A DNA stretch of 64,000 nucleotides from Mesorhizobium sp. 131-2-1. Lineage in GTDB: Bacteria > Pseudomonadota > Alphaproteobacteria > Rhizobiales > Rhizobiaceae. Below are positions 52,200 to 60,492 of the stretch, piece by piece. The position numbers and the translations under genes were made by a program. The notes below the pieces were generated by a model, which worked only from the letters and a program-made list of their open reading frames with translations, had not been told where the DNA came from and did no database searches. The DNA is taken from assembly GCF_016756535.1 (NCBI RefSeq), contig NZ_AP023247.1:1860501-1924500 (forward strand), read 5' to 3'. Within the stretch, counting starts at the first letter, position 1. Each line of letters begins with the position of its first letter.

Positions 52200-54119
52200 C
52201 TACTTCGCGGCCGGCGGAATGGTCAGCGTCGCACCAAGCGGCAGCCGACGCGGCTTGTAGTCCTTGTTGGCCTCGGAGATCAGCTTCCACTTGGTACCGT
52301 CGCCATAGGCCTTCTTTGCCAGATCCCAGAAGGTATCGCCGGCGATGATGACGTGGCTGGCTTCGGCAGGCGCCGCCTCGGCAGGCTTTGCCGGCTCGGC
52401 GGCCGGGGCAGGGGCCGCTTCCGCGGGCTTAGCCGGTTCGGCCGCGGGTGCTGCCGGCGCCGCTTCGGCGGGCTTGGCCGGTTCGGCCGCGGGCGCCGCC
52501 GCGACGGTCGCCGCGATCTCGGTGATGCGGCCGTCTAGCTTCGGCGTATAGGGCCGATGCGCGCCGAGATAGTCGGCGACGACCTGCTCCAGGCCCGGGC
52601 CGTAGTCATAGGCGTTCTTGGCCTTCTCGGCGAAGACCTTGTAGCCGTCGCCGCCCTGGCGGACATAGTTGTTGGTGGCGACCAGATAGTCCTTGTCGGG
52701 ATTGATCGGCGTCCAGGCGCCGTTCTCCATCACCTCGACCGACTTGACGCGTCCAGCGTTCGGCGCGACCGACTTGTCGAAGGAATATTTCAGGCCGGCA
52801 ACCTGCGGGAAGCGCCCGGCGCCGTCCTCGATCTGGCTGAGGCCACTTTCGAGGCCGGTGACGAGGTCCTTGCCCGAGATCTGGAAGGTCGCCAGCGTGT
52901 TCTGGAACGGCAGCACGGTCAGCACCTCGCCCATGGTCACGGTGCCCTGGTCGATCGATGCGCGCAGCCCGCCGCCGTTCGAGATGGCGATCTCGACGCC
53001 CTGGCCCTTGACGCGGTCGAGGATGGCATCGGAGACGAGGTTGCCCATCTCGCATTCGCGGGCGCGGCAGTTGTCGCGGCTACCGTCGATAGGCTTGGTG
53101 GTCTCTGCGACCTCCTTGTTCTTCAATTCCTCGATCGGCGCGCCGAGCTCCTTGATGCGGGCAAGCACGGCCGGATCGGGCGTGATCGACTTGTCGAGGA
53201 AGATCGGATCGCCGCTCGCTTCCTTGACCACGCCATTGTCGTCGAACACGACCTTGAACTCGCCGAGATATTTCGAATAGGACGCCGCCTGCACGACCGG
53301 CACCTTGTAGCCGTCGGGGTTGTCGACCATCGTCGGATAGGGGCCAGCCGCCTTCGGATCGGTGTTCGACAGAAGCGTGTGGCTGTGGCCGCCGACCACG
53401 ATGTCGATGCCGGGGATCTTGGCGATGACATCGCGCTCGCGGTTGTAGCCGATATGGGTCACCGCGATGATCTTGTTGACGCCTTGCGCCTTCAGCTTCT
53501 CGACCTCGGCGGTGATCGACTTGACGTCGTCGGCGATGGCGATGTTGGGGCCGGGCGAGGCAAGCTCCGGCGTGTCGTTGGTGACCGCGCCGACAATGCC
53601 GATCTTCTGGCCGCTGACCTCAAGCACGATCGACGGCTTGATCTTGCCCGCGGCGCCCGACTTGTCGTTGGGCACGACATTGGCGCTGACGACCGGGAAC
53701 TTCGCCTTGTCGAGGTAAGGCACCAGCGCGCTCTCGCCGTCGTCGAATTCGTGGTTGCCGAGCGTCACCGCGTCGGGCTTGATCTGGTTGAGGAATTCCT
53801 CCTCCGCGGCACCCTTGTAGGTGATGTAGAAGAGCGAGCCCTGGAAGCTGTCGCCCGCATTGAGCAGCAGCACGTTCTGGCCCTCGAGCTTCTTGCGTTC
53901 CTGCGCGATCGCGGTCACCAGCCGGCCGGCGCCGCCAATGCATTCGCCTTTGGTCTCCTCCTCGGCGGAGCACGTCGACTCGTATTTGTTGTTGCCTTCA
54001 ATGCGGCTGTGCCAATCATTGAAATGCAGGATGTTCAATGTGTAGTCGGCAAAGGATGATCCGGCGGACAGGCCAAGCGTGGATGCTGAAAGAGCGGCGA
54101 TGGCGGCGATCTTCTTCAT
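52200..54119 (-). CDS. Periplasmic 5'-nucleotidase/UDP-sugar hydrolase with LysM domain
   Basis: This 639-residue protein has a signal peptide (MKKIAAIAALSASTLGLSAGSSFA), then the metallophosphoesterase domain with LNILHFNDWHSRIEG, DSFQGS, TLGNHEFDDGES and VVGGHSHTLL, and the 5'-nucleotidase C-terminal domain (EIAISNGGGLRASIDQG, NYVRQGGDGYKVF). Three imperfect 13-residue repeats, AAEPAKPAEAAPA, form a linker from about residue 540, and a LysM domain (HVIIAGDTFWDLAKKAYGDG) ends the chain. ATG 54119 is preceded by GGGAGACGAGA. It would release phosphate and nucleoside from nucleotides or UDP-sugars in the periplasm, held to peptidoglycan by LysM. The LysM fusion is unusual for UshA relatives. 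Confidence 0.92.
   Translation of the reverse strand: MKKIAAIAALSASTLGLSAGSSFADYTLNILHFNDWHSRIEGNNKYESTCSAEEETKGECIGGAGRLVTAIAQERKKLEGQNVLLLNAGDSFQGSLFYITYKGAAEEEFLNQIKPDAVTLGNHEFDDGESALVPYLDKAKFPVVSANVVPNDKSGAAGKIKPSIVLEVSGQKIGIVGAVTNDTPELASPGPNIAIADDVKSITAEVEKLKAQGVNKIIAVTHIGYNRERDVIAKIPGIDIVVGGHSHTLLSNTDPKAAGPYPTMVDNPDGYKVPVVQAASYSKYLGEFKVVFDDNGVVKEASGDPIFLDKSITPDPAVLARIKELGAPIEELKNKEVAETTKPIDGSRDNCRARECEMGNLVSDAILDRVKGQGVEIAISNGGGLRASIDQGTVTMGEVLTVLPFQNTLATFQISGKDLVTGLESGLSQIEDGAGRFPQVAGLKYSFDKSVAPNAGRVKSVEVMENGAWTPINPDKDYLVATNNYVRQGGDGYKVFAEKAKNAYDYGPGLEQVVADYLGAHRPYTPKLDGRITEIAATVAAAPAAEPAKPAEAAPAAPAAEPAKPAEAAPAPAAEPAKPAEAAPAEASHVIIAGDTFWDLAKKAYGDGTKWKLISEANKDYKPRRLPLGATLTIPPAAK
52368..52505 (-). 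repeat. In-frame Ala/Pro/Glu linker repeats in the nucleotidase gene
   Basis: The DNA encodes three near-identical segments of the type AAEPAKPAEAAPA(P). The GC-rich repeats (GCCGGTTCGGCCGCGGG and variants) could vary in number by slippage and so change the spacer between the catalytic and LysM domains. Confidence 0.8.
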
Positions 54120-54250
54120 TCTCGTCTCCCGGATGACCTTGAACCAGAGGCGCTTAACGCCCTCGCTTGACTGGGCATAACAACCAGCTGCCGGCCATGT
54201 TCCCATCGCGTTTTCATCGATGCAAGCGGAATCGGGCCGGCATTGCCGGG

Positions 54251-54284
54251 CGCAAAAAAACGGCGGCTCGCGGGCCGCCGTTCT
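54251..54284 (-). terminator. Rho-independent terminator of omp10-like gene
   Basis: On the minus strand AACGGCGGC and GCCGCCGTT form a stem around CCGCGA, ending in a seven-T run (54260-54254). It lies about 25-60 bases after the omp10-like stop. Confidence 0.85.
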
Positions 54285-54308
54285 TGGAGAAGCGAATGAT
54301 GTGCCGGC

Positions 54309-54686
54309 TCAGGTGCGCCGCGTCAGCACGAAGTTCTGGCCCGACGCGCTGGTGCAGTTGAGCTGGCTGATGGAGATCATCAGGCAGTTGAAGCTGACCG
54401 GTGTCTGGCGGATCAGCGAAGTGCCGTGGATCTCGACCGAAGTCGCCCCAGTCATGGTGTAGCTGCCTTCGGCGAGCTTCTGGCCGGTGTCGGTGGCGAC
54501 TGTGGTGAAGGTGCCGGCGGTGAAGCTCGACAGACCGGTGCCCTTGGCGTCGATCCAGGAGCCTTCGACCCCTTTGGGCGCCGCCGCCATCGGCGGTTGC
54601 TCGGGGCCACCGGTCATGCAGCCGGCAAGCGACGCCATCAGGGCGCCCGCAGCGCCCATAGAAAGTACCTTGCGCGCAATCGTCAT
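54309..54686 (-). CDS. omp10: Omp10-like outer-membrane lipoprotein
   Basis: A 125-residue protein with an N-terminal lipoprotein signal (MTIARKVLSMGAAGALMASLAGC; lipobox LAGC, Cys23). The mature part follows the Brucella Omp10 pattern closely: VEGSWIDAKGTGLSSFTAGTF, TDTGQKLAEGSY, ISQLNCTSASGQNFVLTRR. Related proteins contain an AprI/Inh-like barrel. ATG 54686 follows GGAGAGGA. It is the lipoprotein partner of the outer membrane in Rhizobiales; function is not firmly established. Palindromic repeats lie directly upstream. Confidence 0.88.
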   Translation of the reverse strand: MTIARKVLSMGAAGALMASLAGCMTGGPEQPPMAAAPKGVEGSWIDAKGTGLSSFTAGTFTTVATDTGQKLAEGSYTMTGATSVEIHGTSLIRQTPVSFNCLMISISQLNCTSASGQNFVLTRRT

Positions 54687-54706
54687 GTGAAAAAATCCTC
54701 TCCTCA

Positions 54707-54899
54707 TGCATCGGCCCGAAGTCGATCCGATCTTCGGAAAGGCACGATGCGTGCATTCAAAGTGCTGGAGCGTACTTTCCAAATCGACGCGCGTCGCTCC
54801 AGGCCGCGCCCCTTCAATCGCCCGATTTCCGGGCGATTGCAAGGCATCGCGGCATGTCGGCGCCGCTTCGGCCTGAAAATCGAAAATCGATTTTCAGGA
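54707..54899. repeat. Block of four palindromes (intergenic mosaic element)
   Basis: Between hss and omp10 lie four hairpins: TGCATCG...CGATGCG with inner CCGAAG/CTTCGG (54707-54751), CTGGAGCG/CGCTCCAG (54765-54802), CAATCGCCCG-ATTTC-CGGGCGATTG (54815-54839, perfect), and CCTGAAAATCG-AAAAT-CGATTTTCAGG (54872-54898, perfect). Such mosaics are typical of rhizobial intergenic repeats. They may end hss transcription and must lie within or upstream of the omp10 promoter. No coding sequence is present. Confidence 0.78.
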
Positions 54900-54971
54900 A
54901 GCGCGATGGGCCTAGTTTCAATGACTTAGGGCGCTCTTGCGCGTCCAAAGGCACACGCGCGCGCTAACCCG

Positions 54972-56417
54972 CTATCGCACCAGAATGTTGCGGAATTGCC
55001 ACGGGTCGTTCTTGTCGAGATCCTCGGGGAACAGCCCCGGGCGGTTATCGAGCGGCGTCCAGTCGGTATAGTAGCCCTTGACCGGTCCGAGATAGGGGAA
55101 CTGCACTTCCAGGCAGCGCCTGTAGTCCATCTCGTCGGCCTCGACGATGCCAGCTTGCGGGTTTTCCAGCGCCCAGACCATGCCGGCAAGCACCGCCGAG
55201 GTGACCTGCATGCCGGTGGCGTTCTGATAGGGGGCGAGCTTGCGCGCCTCGGCCAGCGACAGCTGCGAACCGTACCAGTAGGCGTTCTTGTCGTGGCCGT
55301 AGAGCAGCACGCCGAGCTCGTCGATGCCGTCGACCAGCTCGTTCTCGTCCAGCACGTGGTGCACGGGCTGCGCCTTGCCCGAGTCGCCGAACATCTCGTG
55401 CAGCGACAGCACAGCGTCGTTGCAGGGGTGATAGGCATAGTGGCAGGTGGGTCGGTAGTGGACCTTGCCCTTCTTGCCGCGCAAGGTGAAGAAGTCGGCG
55501 ATCGAGATCGCCTCGTTGTGCGTCACCAGGAAGCCGTATTGCGCGCCGGGCGTCGGACACCACGAGCGCACGCGGGTGTTGGCGCCGGGCTGTTCCAGAT
55601 AGATCGCCGCCTGCGACCCGTTCTTGTGCTTCTTGGCGTTCTTCGGCATCCAGGTCTCATGCGTGCCCCAGCCGAGCTCGGCCGGCTGCATGCCCTCGGA
55701 GACGAAGCCCTCGACCGACCAGGTGTTCCAGAACACGTCCATCGGCTTCGGCTTCTTGGTGCGCTGGGTGTCGCGCTCGGCGATGTGGATGCCCTTGACG
55801 CCGGCCTTCTTCATCAGCTTCGCCCAGCCCTCGCGGTCGGTCGCGGCCGGCTCGGCAAACTCCAGCCCGAGATCGGTGGCAAGGTTGACCAGCGCCTGCT
55901 TGACGAACCACGAGACCATGCCCGGATTGGCGCCGCAGCAGGAGATCGCGGTGGTGCCGCCAGGGTTCTTGGCGATTTCCTCGCGCACGCTTTCGCGTAG
56001 CGCGTAGTTGGTGCGCGCGGCATTGTCGGCCTTGTCATCGAAGTAGAAGCCGAGCCAGGGCTCGACCACCGTGTCGACATAGAGCACGCCGAGCTTGCGG
56101 CAGAGCTTCATCAACTCCAGCGAGGAGGTGTCGACCGACAGGTTGACGCAGAAACCCTGGCCGCCACCATTGGTCAGAAGCGGCGTGAGCAGCTTCTTGT
56201 AATTCTTCTTGGTCACGGCATCCTGCATGAAGGTGATGCCGCGCTCGTCGAGCAGCTTGCGGTCGGTGTCGCGCGGGTCGATCACCGTCATGCGCGACTT
56301 GTCGAACTTGAAATGGCGTTCGATCAGCGGCAGCGTTCCCCGTCCGATCGAGCCGAAGCCGATCATCACGACGGGACCGGTGATTTCACCGTAAACGGGC
56401 CAGTTTTCATTCGCCAT
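54972..56417 (-). CDS. hss: Homospermidine synthase
   Basis: This 481-residue enzyme begins ENWPVYGEITGPVVMIGFGSIGRGTLPLIERHF, whose GFGSIGRG is the NAD site, and continues with VVEPWLGFYFDDK, SCCGANPGMVSWFVKQAL and CHYAYHPCNDAVLSLHEMFG. It joins two putrescines (or putrescine with spermidine) to sym-homospermidine, the typical polyamine of rhizobia. ATG 56417 is chosen because the family starts there; the 19 codons upstream are not homologous. Cytoplasmic. Transcribed alone, with no clear regulator site. Confidence 0.95.
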   Translation of the reverse strand: MANENWPVYGEITGPVVMIGFGSIGRGTLPLIERHFKFDKSRMTVIDPRDTDRKLLDERGITFMQDAVTKKNYKKLLTPLLTNGGGQGFCVNLSVDTSSLELMKLCRKLGVLYVDTVVEPWLGFYFDDKADNAARTNYALRESVREEIAKNPGGTTAISCCGANPGMVSWFVKQALVNLATDLGLEFAEPAATDREGWAKLMKKAGVKGIHIAERDTQRTKKPKPMDVFWNTWSVEGFVSEGMQPAELGWGTHETWMPKNAKKHKNGSQAAIYLEQPGANTRVRSWCPTPGAQYGFLVTHNEAISIADFFTLRGKKGKVHYRPTCHYAYHPCNDAVLSLHEMFGDSGKAQPVHHVLDENELVDGIDELGVLLYGHDKNAYWYGSQLSLAEARKLAPYQNATGMQVTSAVLAGMVWALENPQAGIVEADEMDYRRCLEVQFPYLGPVKGYYTDWTPLDNRPGLFPEDLDKNDPWQFRNILVR

Positions 56418-56548
56418 TTTTTCAGACACTCCATTAAACAGGGCAAAAGCCGGGCGTTTCTGCCGGACGGCCAAGCGCTACACCACAGATCATTGTCATA
56501 AACCAGTGAAAAGCGCCAACCACTGGCCAGGCTCGCCTGACGGCGTGG

Positions 56549-57475
56549 TTAAGCTGCAATGGCCATGCTGGCGAGGAGGGCGACAAGCCGGTCGCGGTCG
56601 GCGGTCAGCCCCTTGTAGTCAAGCTGTGCTTTGTCGAGTGCCTCCAACTGCGCGGCGAAGGATGCCGCGAGCGTCGCCCTGTCGGGATGGCGCGCCAGTA
56701 CCTTGAGCGGGTCGAGATGGATGCGGATGGTGAACAGGATGTCGCGCGAGACAGGCAGCTTGCGCAGCGTCTGGCGCTCGACGCGGATGAAGGCATGGGC
56801 GTCGACGTCGCCATCGGGGAAGCGGGTGGGTCGATTTGTGGCGCGGTCGATGCGCTGGAGGTTGGAGAGCGGATGGTAGAGGGCGTCGCCGGCCTGGATC
56901 GACCAGTTGTAGCGCTCCACAGCCTGACCCTGGAGACCGTCGAACATGCGGTTGATCAATTCGGCCGGACGTGTGCCGGGCCCGAACCCTGGCACCGGCG
57001 CATGGATCTGCTGCAGCGGCTTGCCGAATTTCTCCTCGAGAGACCAGGACGAGGGGAAGCAAAGCGAGCCGGCGGCGAGCCGCCAGCCGCTTTCATCCCG
57101 GCGCATCAGGATCAGGTCCTCCTGGACGAGCAGGGATGCCAGCACGAGCGGCGCCGCGCGCAGGGCCACGGCCGGGCCGCTGCCGCTTTCGGCGCCAATG
57201 ACCTCAATGCCGGAGCCGGTATCGCGATGGCTCCCGGGGTGTTTCGCCGCGAGATAGGCGACGATCAGATCGAGCACCTCCTGCTGGGCCTCGCGCGTGC
57301 CGTCTTCCTCGACGAAGACCTTCTCGGGGATTTCCGCGTAGAGTCGGCGCTTCTCGGCGAGATGAGGCAAAAGATATTCGTCGACATCGATCCACTGGTC
57401 GAGGCCGAGCGGCTTCAGCCCGATGGTGAAGGGCTTCGACGAGCCGTCATAGGGCGTATGGGCGGGCCCGTTCAT
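56549..57475 (-). CDS. DUF3445 heme-dependent oxidative N-demethylase-like protein
   Basis: This 308-residue protein matches DUF3445: WIDVDEYLLPHLAEKRRLY, RRDESGWRLAAGSLCFPSSWSLEEKFGKPL, IHAPVPGF and VERYNWSIQAG, then RVERQTLRKLPVSRDILFTI. Characterised relatives (HODM) are heme-containing monooxygenases that oxidise dimethylamine and yield formaldehyde. The heme ligand cannot be confirmed by eye. Its start overlaps the YciI stop by four bases (57472-57475), in an operon with pabB and pabC. Confidence 0.85.
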   Translation of the reverse strand: MNGPAHTPYDGSSKPFTIGLKPLGLDQWIDVDEYLLPHLAEKRRLYAEIPEKVFVEEDGTREAQQEVLDLIVAYLAAKHPGSHRDTGSGIEVIGAESGSGPAVALRAAPLVLASLLVQEDLILMRRDESGWRLAAGSLCFPSSWSLEEKFGKPLQQIHAPVPGFGPGTRPAELINRMFDGLQGQAVERYNWSIQAGDALYHPLSNLQRIDRATNRPTRFPDGDVDAHAFIRVERQTLRKLPVSRDILFTIRIHLDPLKVLARHPDRATLAASFAAQLEALDKAQLDYKGLTADRDRLVALLASMAIAA

Positions 57476-57759
57476 GCTTCCTTGAACGCGTCGAGTTGAG
57501 CGGCTGTCATTTTCGCCGTGAATTCGGTGATGTCATAATCGGCGGCGCCGGCCGTGGCGAACGGATCGGCGGCCAGCCTGGCGTCCAGCACGTCGCGCGG
57601 GCCGCGCGCGATAATGACGCCGCCGGTCCGTGGCCGCTTTGGCCCGGAGGCGACGAAGATGCCCTCCGCATAGCAGGCCTTCAGCCACTCGACATGCGCG
57701 GCTTGCAGCCGATCGATCTCGGTAAGTGGCACCTTGTAGTTCAGCGATACGACGAACAT
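57472..57759 (-). CDS. YciI-family protein
   Basis: This 95-residue protein, MFVVSLNYKVPLTEIDRLQ with AHVEWLKACYAEGIFVASGP and a Pro-rich GPKRPRTGGVII, has the ferredoxin-like pattern of YciI (muconolactone-isomerase-like) proteins. Start ATG 57759 follows GGAGAGAGTG; a TTG at 57771 overlaps that site. Many YciI proteins are small enzymes or subunits without known substrate. It lies 18 bases after pabC and overlaps the DUF3445 gene. Confidence 0.88.
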   Translation of the reverse strand: MFVVSLNYKVPLTEIDRLQAAHVEWLKACYAEGIFVASGPKRPRTGGVIIARGPRDVLDARLAADPFATAGAADYDITEFTAKMTAAQLDAFKEA

Positions 57760-57777
57760 CACTCTCTCCAAACCTAC

Positions 57778-58440
57778 TCAGGCCAACCGTGCGGGGATGA
57801 GGCCGCGCAGCGAATTGCCGACGAAGATCGCTTTCGCCGACTTCAGATCGTCAAGGGTGTAGATCGCTTCGCGAGCGCGGCCTTCATCCAGAAGCTCGCC
57901 GCGCAATACGCCAGGCAGGAGGCCGCAGTCGAGCCGGGGCGTCGCCAGCACGCCGTCGCCGTAATCGGCGAAGATATTGGTGATCGTGCCCTCGCAGAGC
58001 TCGCCGCGTTCGTTGGCGAGCAGCACCTCGTCGGCGCGGCTGGCGAGATATTCGGCGCGTGCACGCTGGTAGGTGTCGCGGCGGCTGGTCTTGTGGCGCA
58101 AAAGCATGTCACCGGAATCGAGCCGGATCCGCGCCAATTGCAGCCGCCAGACCTTGTCGGCGGCGAGCGACTCATAGGGCTGGGCGGCAGCCGTCACGTC
58201 GCCATTGCGCGCCAGCACCAGACGGGTGCGCAAGGCGATCGTTTGCCGGCCAACCGTGTCCATGAGCACTTCGCCGACCCGTTGCGGATCACAGGCAAAG
58301 CCCAGCTCGGCCGCCGAAGCATAGAGCCGCGCGAGATGCCGCTCGAAGCGCAGGAAGCCAGAGCCCCGCTCCCAGCGCATGGTCTCGATCAGCTCGAAAT
58401 CGGCACGGTCCCGGTCGCGAAGCGGGCTTTCAAGAGACAC
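57778..58440 (-). CDS. pabC: Aminotransferase class IV, 4-amino-4-deoxychorismate lyase-like
   Basis: This 220-residue PLP enzyme of the BCAT/DAAT fold reads FELIETMRWERGSGFLRFERHLARL, with the PLP lysine in LLRHKTSRRDTYQRAR and ERGELCEGTITNIF. GTG 58440 is chosen: GAGGAGGAG lies eight bases upstream, and the start nests 52 bases within the 3' end of pabB. It converts aminodeoxychorismate to PABA plus pyruvate for folate. The longer frame upstream is not homologous. Confidence 0.85.
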   Translation of the reverse strand: MSLESPLRDRDRADFELIETMRWERGSGFLRFERHLARLYASAAELGFACDPQRVGEVLMDTVGRQTIALRTRLVLARNGDVTAAAQPYESLAADKVWRLQLARIRLDSGDMLLRHKTSRRDTYQRARAEYLASRADEVLLANERGELCEGTITNIFADYGDGVLATPRLDCGLLPGVLRGELLDEGRAREAIYTLDDLKSAKAIFVGNSLRGLIPARLA

Positions 58441-59534
58441 TCCTGATACTCCTCCTCGGCGGTGGAATCGAAGACGACGCCGCCGCCGACATTGTAAACG
58501 GCCTCGCCGCTGGAAAAGAGCGAAATGGTGCGGATTGCCACGGAAAAGCGCATCGTGCCCCCTGGCGCAATCCAGCCGATTGCGCCGCAATAGACGTCGC
58601 GCGGTGTGCGCTCGAGATCGTGCAGGATCTCCATGGCGCGGATTTTGGGCGCGCCGGTGATCGAGCCGCAGGGAAACAGCGCCGCAAGGACTTGGCGGAT
58701 GCCGACATCCGGCAGCAGCCTCGCCCGCACGCGGCTCACCATCTGGTGCACGGTCGGATAGGTCTCGATGCGGAAAAGTTCCGGCACCTCCAGCGTGCCG
58801 ACTTCGCTTATCAGCGAGATGTCGTTGCGCAGGAGGTCGACGATCATGCGGTTCTCAGCCTGGTTCTTCTCGTCCTTGCGCAGGAACGATTTCAGCCGTG
58901 CGTCCTCTGCCCTGGTCGCGCCGCGCGGCGCCGTGCCCTTCATCGGATGCGTCTCGATCATGCCTTCGGCGTCGATTTCGAAGAAGAGTTCCGGCGAGCG
59001 CGACAGCACAATGGGGTCACTGAGCGAAATCAGCGCGCCGTATTTCACCGGCTGGCGTTCGGTCAGCGCGTCGAAGGCGGCGAGCGGATCGCCGGACCAC
59101 TGCGCGCGCACGGGGAAGGTCAGGTTGCCCTGGTAGCAGTCACCCTTGCGGATGTGGTCGTGCAATCGGGCGAAACGCTTTGCATAGTCCTGCGCCGACC
59201 AGGCCGCCCGGGCGTCGAAGATCGGGCCGTTGGTTGCCGGGCCGGCGCGGCGCGGCACCGCCTGTTCGACGGGAGCATCGAAGATGCCGAAGCAGACCAG
59301 CGGCGTGCGCCGCCCCTCGGGTAGCAGCGGCACCAGTTTCGGCTCGAGCAGGTAGCCAGCCTCGTAGGAGAGGTATCCCGCCAACCATTTGCCGGCGTCG
59401 GATGCCGCCTGCGCGGCTGCGAGCGCCGGCAGGAAATCGCCCGCGTCGAGCGCCACGATGATCTCGGCCGGCCGGTCGAAGACCAGCTGGCGGCCGCTCT
59501 CGTCGTTGCGGAAAATGGCGGAGGGCAGGGACAT
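58389..59534 (-). CDS. pabB: Aminodeoxychorismate synthase component I
   Basis: This 381-residue chorismate-binding enzyme ends with the family block IETHPMKGTAPRGATRAED, ENRMIVDLLRNDISLI and FPCGSITGAPKIRAMEILHDLE, the active-site signatures of PabB/TrpE. It transfers ammonia (from a PabA-type partner not in this window) to chorismate. ATG 59534 (MSLPSAIFRND) is used; ATG 59549 is an alternative. Its stop overlaps the pabC start in the operon. Confidence 0.93.
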   Translation of the reverse strand: MSLPSAIFRNDESGRQLVFDRPAEIIVALDAGDFLPALAAAQAASDAGKWLAGYLSYEAGYLLEPKLVPLLPEGRRTPLVCFGIFDAPVEQAVPRRAGPATNGPIFDARAAWSAQDYAKRFARLHDHIRKGDCYQGNLTFPVRAQWSGDPLAAFDALTERQPVKYGALISLSDPIVLSRSPELFFEIDAEGMIETHPMKGTAPRGATRAEDARLKSFLRKDEKNQAENRMIVDLLRNDISLISEVGTLEVPELFRIETYPTVHQMVSRVRARLLPDVGIRQVLAALFPCGSITGAPKIRAMEILHDLERTPRDVYCGAIGWIAPGGTMRFSVAIRTISLFSSGEAVYNVGGGVVFDSTAEEEYQECLLKARFATGTVPISS

Positions 59535-59635
59535 GGTTCGGGGTTGCAATCGATGGCGCCAGCGATGGCTCTATATGGGGGCTTGGCGGCGCGCAATCGA
59601 GGGAGCGGCGTCCAGGGACGCAAAGGTGGCTGGAC

Positions 59636-59674
59636 CAAAAGAAAGCGGCAGTGCCCAGGACAGGCACCGCCGCT
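59636..59674 (-). terminator. Terminator of HhH-protein gene
   Basis: AGCGGCAGTGCC (59644-59655) and GGCACCGCCGCT (59663-59674) pair around CAGGACA with one mismatch. On the minus strand the stem is followed by TTTCTTTT, as expected for a terminator for the leftward gene. Confidence 0.75.
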
Positions 59675-59694
59675 CTGTCACGTGCGGAGCGGGA

Positions 59695-60492
59695 TCAGGT
59701 GTTGCTGGCGGTTCCCGCGGTCGGGAAGCGGCGGGCGAATTCCTTCTCGTCGCCGGCGGCGAGCAGCTTGGCCTGCTCGACCCACTGCTCGCGCGCGATA
59801 CGACCATCGAAGTTCAGCACCTCCTCGATCCGCTTGACGTCGGCTGCTGTCCAGGCGCCAATCTGGGCATAGCTTGTAACCCCAAGGCCCTTGAGCAGCT
59901 TCTCGTTGACCGGACCGATGCCGATCAGGCGGCGCAGATTGTCGGGCTTGCCCGTCGCCGCCTTGCCCGCTGCCGCTTTGGCCGAAGCCGGTGCGGCCTT
60001 CTTGGTTGCAGCCTTGGGCGCCGCGGCTTTGGATGCGGCAGGTTTCGGCGCCGCGGCTGGCTTGGTTGCCGCTGGCCTGGTTGCCGCCGGCTTGGCTGCC
60101 GCCGGCTTGGCGGTGGCGGATTTGGCAGCGGCGGATTTGGCGGCGGCAGGCTTGGCGGCGGCAGGCTTGGCCGTAGCCGATTTGGCCGGAGCGGACTTGG
60201 CCGAAGCGGGGGTTGAGACAAGCGCCGCCGGCGCGGAGGCGGAGGCCTTCGCCGCACCGGACGCTGCCGGCGCCTCGCGCAGCCGGCGTTCGAGATCGGC
60301 GCGGGCGCGGCCGCATGCATCGAGCTCTCCGGTCAGCCTGTCGGTATCGGCGCGCAGCCTGTCGCGCTCGCTGCGCGTGCGGTCCAGGTCACTGCGTAGG
60401 CTGTCGATCTCGCCGCGCAGTCGGCCCCAGAGGAACCAGCCAACCAACACACCCACGATGAACGCCAGGAGAACGTAGAAAAAAGTGCTCAT
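59695..60492 (-). CDS. Membrane-anchored Ala/Lys/Pro-rich protein with C-terminal HhH domain
   Basis: This 265-residue protein has a single N-terminal membrane helix (FFYVLLAFIVGVLVGWFLW, residues ~4-22), a charged coiled-coil (RGEIDSLRSDLDRTRSERDRL), then ~105 residues of Ala/Lys/Pro repeats resembling histone H1 tails, and a folded C-terminal region of ~80 residues, DNLRRLIGIGPVNEKLLKGL, with the G-x-G-P helix-hairpin-helix. A similar HhH module occurs as an extension of rhizobial ribosomal protein L21. The basic middle and HhH suggest nucleic-acid binding near the membrane; that is inference. ATG 60492 gives the anchored form. Confidence 0.85.
   Translation of the reverse strand: MSTFFYVLLAFIVGVLVGWFLWGRLRGEIDSLRSDLDRTRSERDRLRADTDRLTGELDACGRARADLERRLREAPAASGAAKASASAPAALVSTPASAKSAPAKSATAKPAAAKPAAAKSAAAKSATAKPAAAKPAATRPAATKPAAAPKPAASKAAAPKAATKKAAPASAKAAAGKAATGKPDNLRRLIGIGPVNEKLLKGLGVTSYAQIGAWTAADVKRIEEVLNFDGRIAREQWVEQAKLLAAGDEKEFARRFPTAGTASNT

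Noticed and set aside
52368..52505. CRISPR-like direct repeats
   Set aside because: The repeats are in frame, encode an Ala/Pro/Glu linker and have no spacers. No cas genes are present.
59950..60250. Tandem GC-rich repeats as CRISPR or VNTR array outside genes
   Set aside because: They encode the Ala/Lys/Pro tract of the HhH protein in frame; no spacers exist. Repeat-length variation is possible, but it is part of the CDS.
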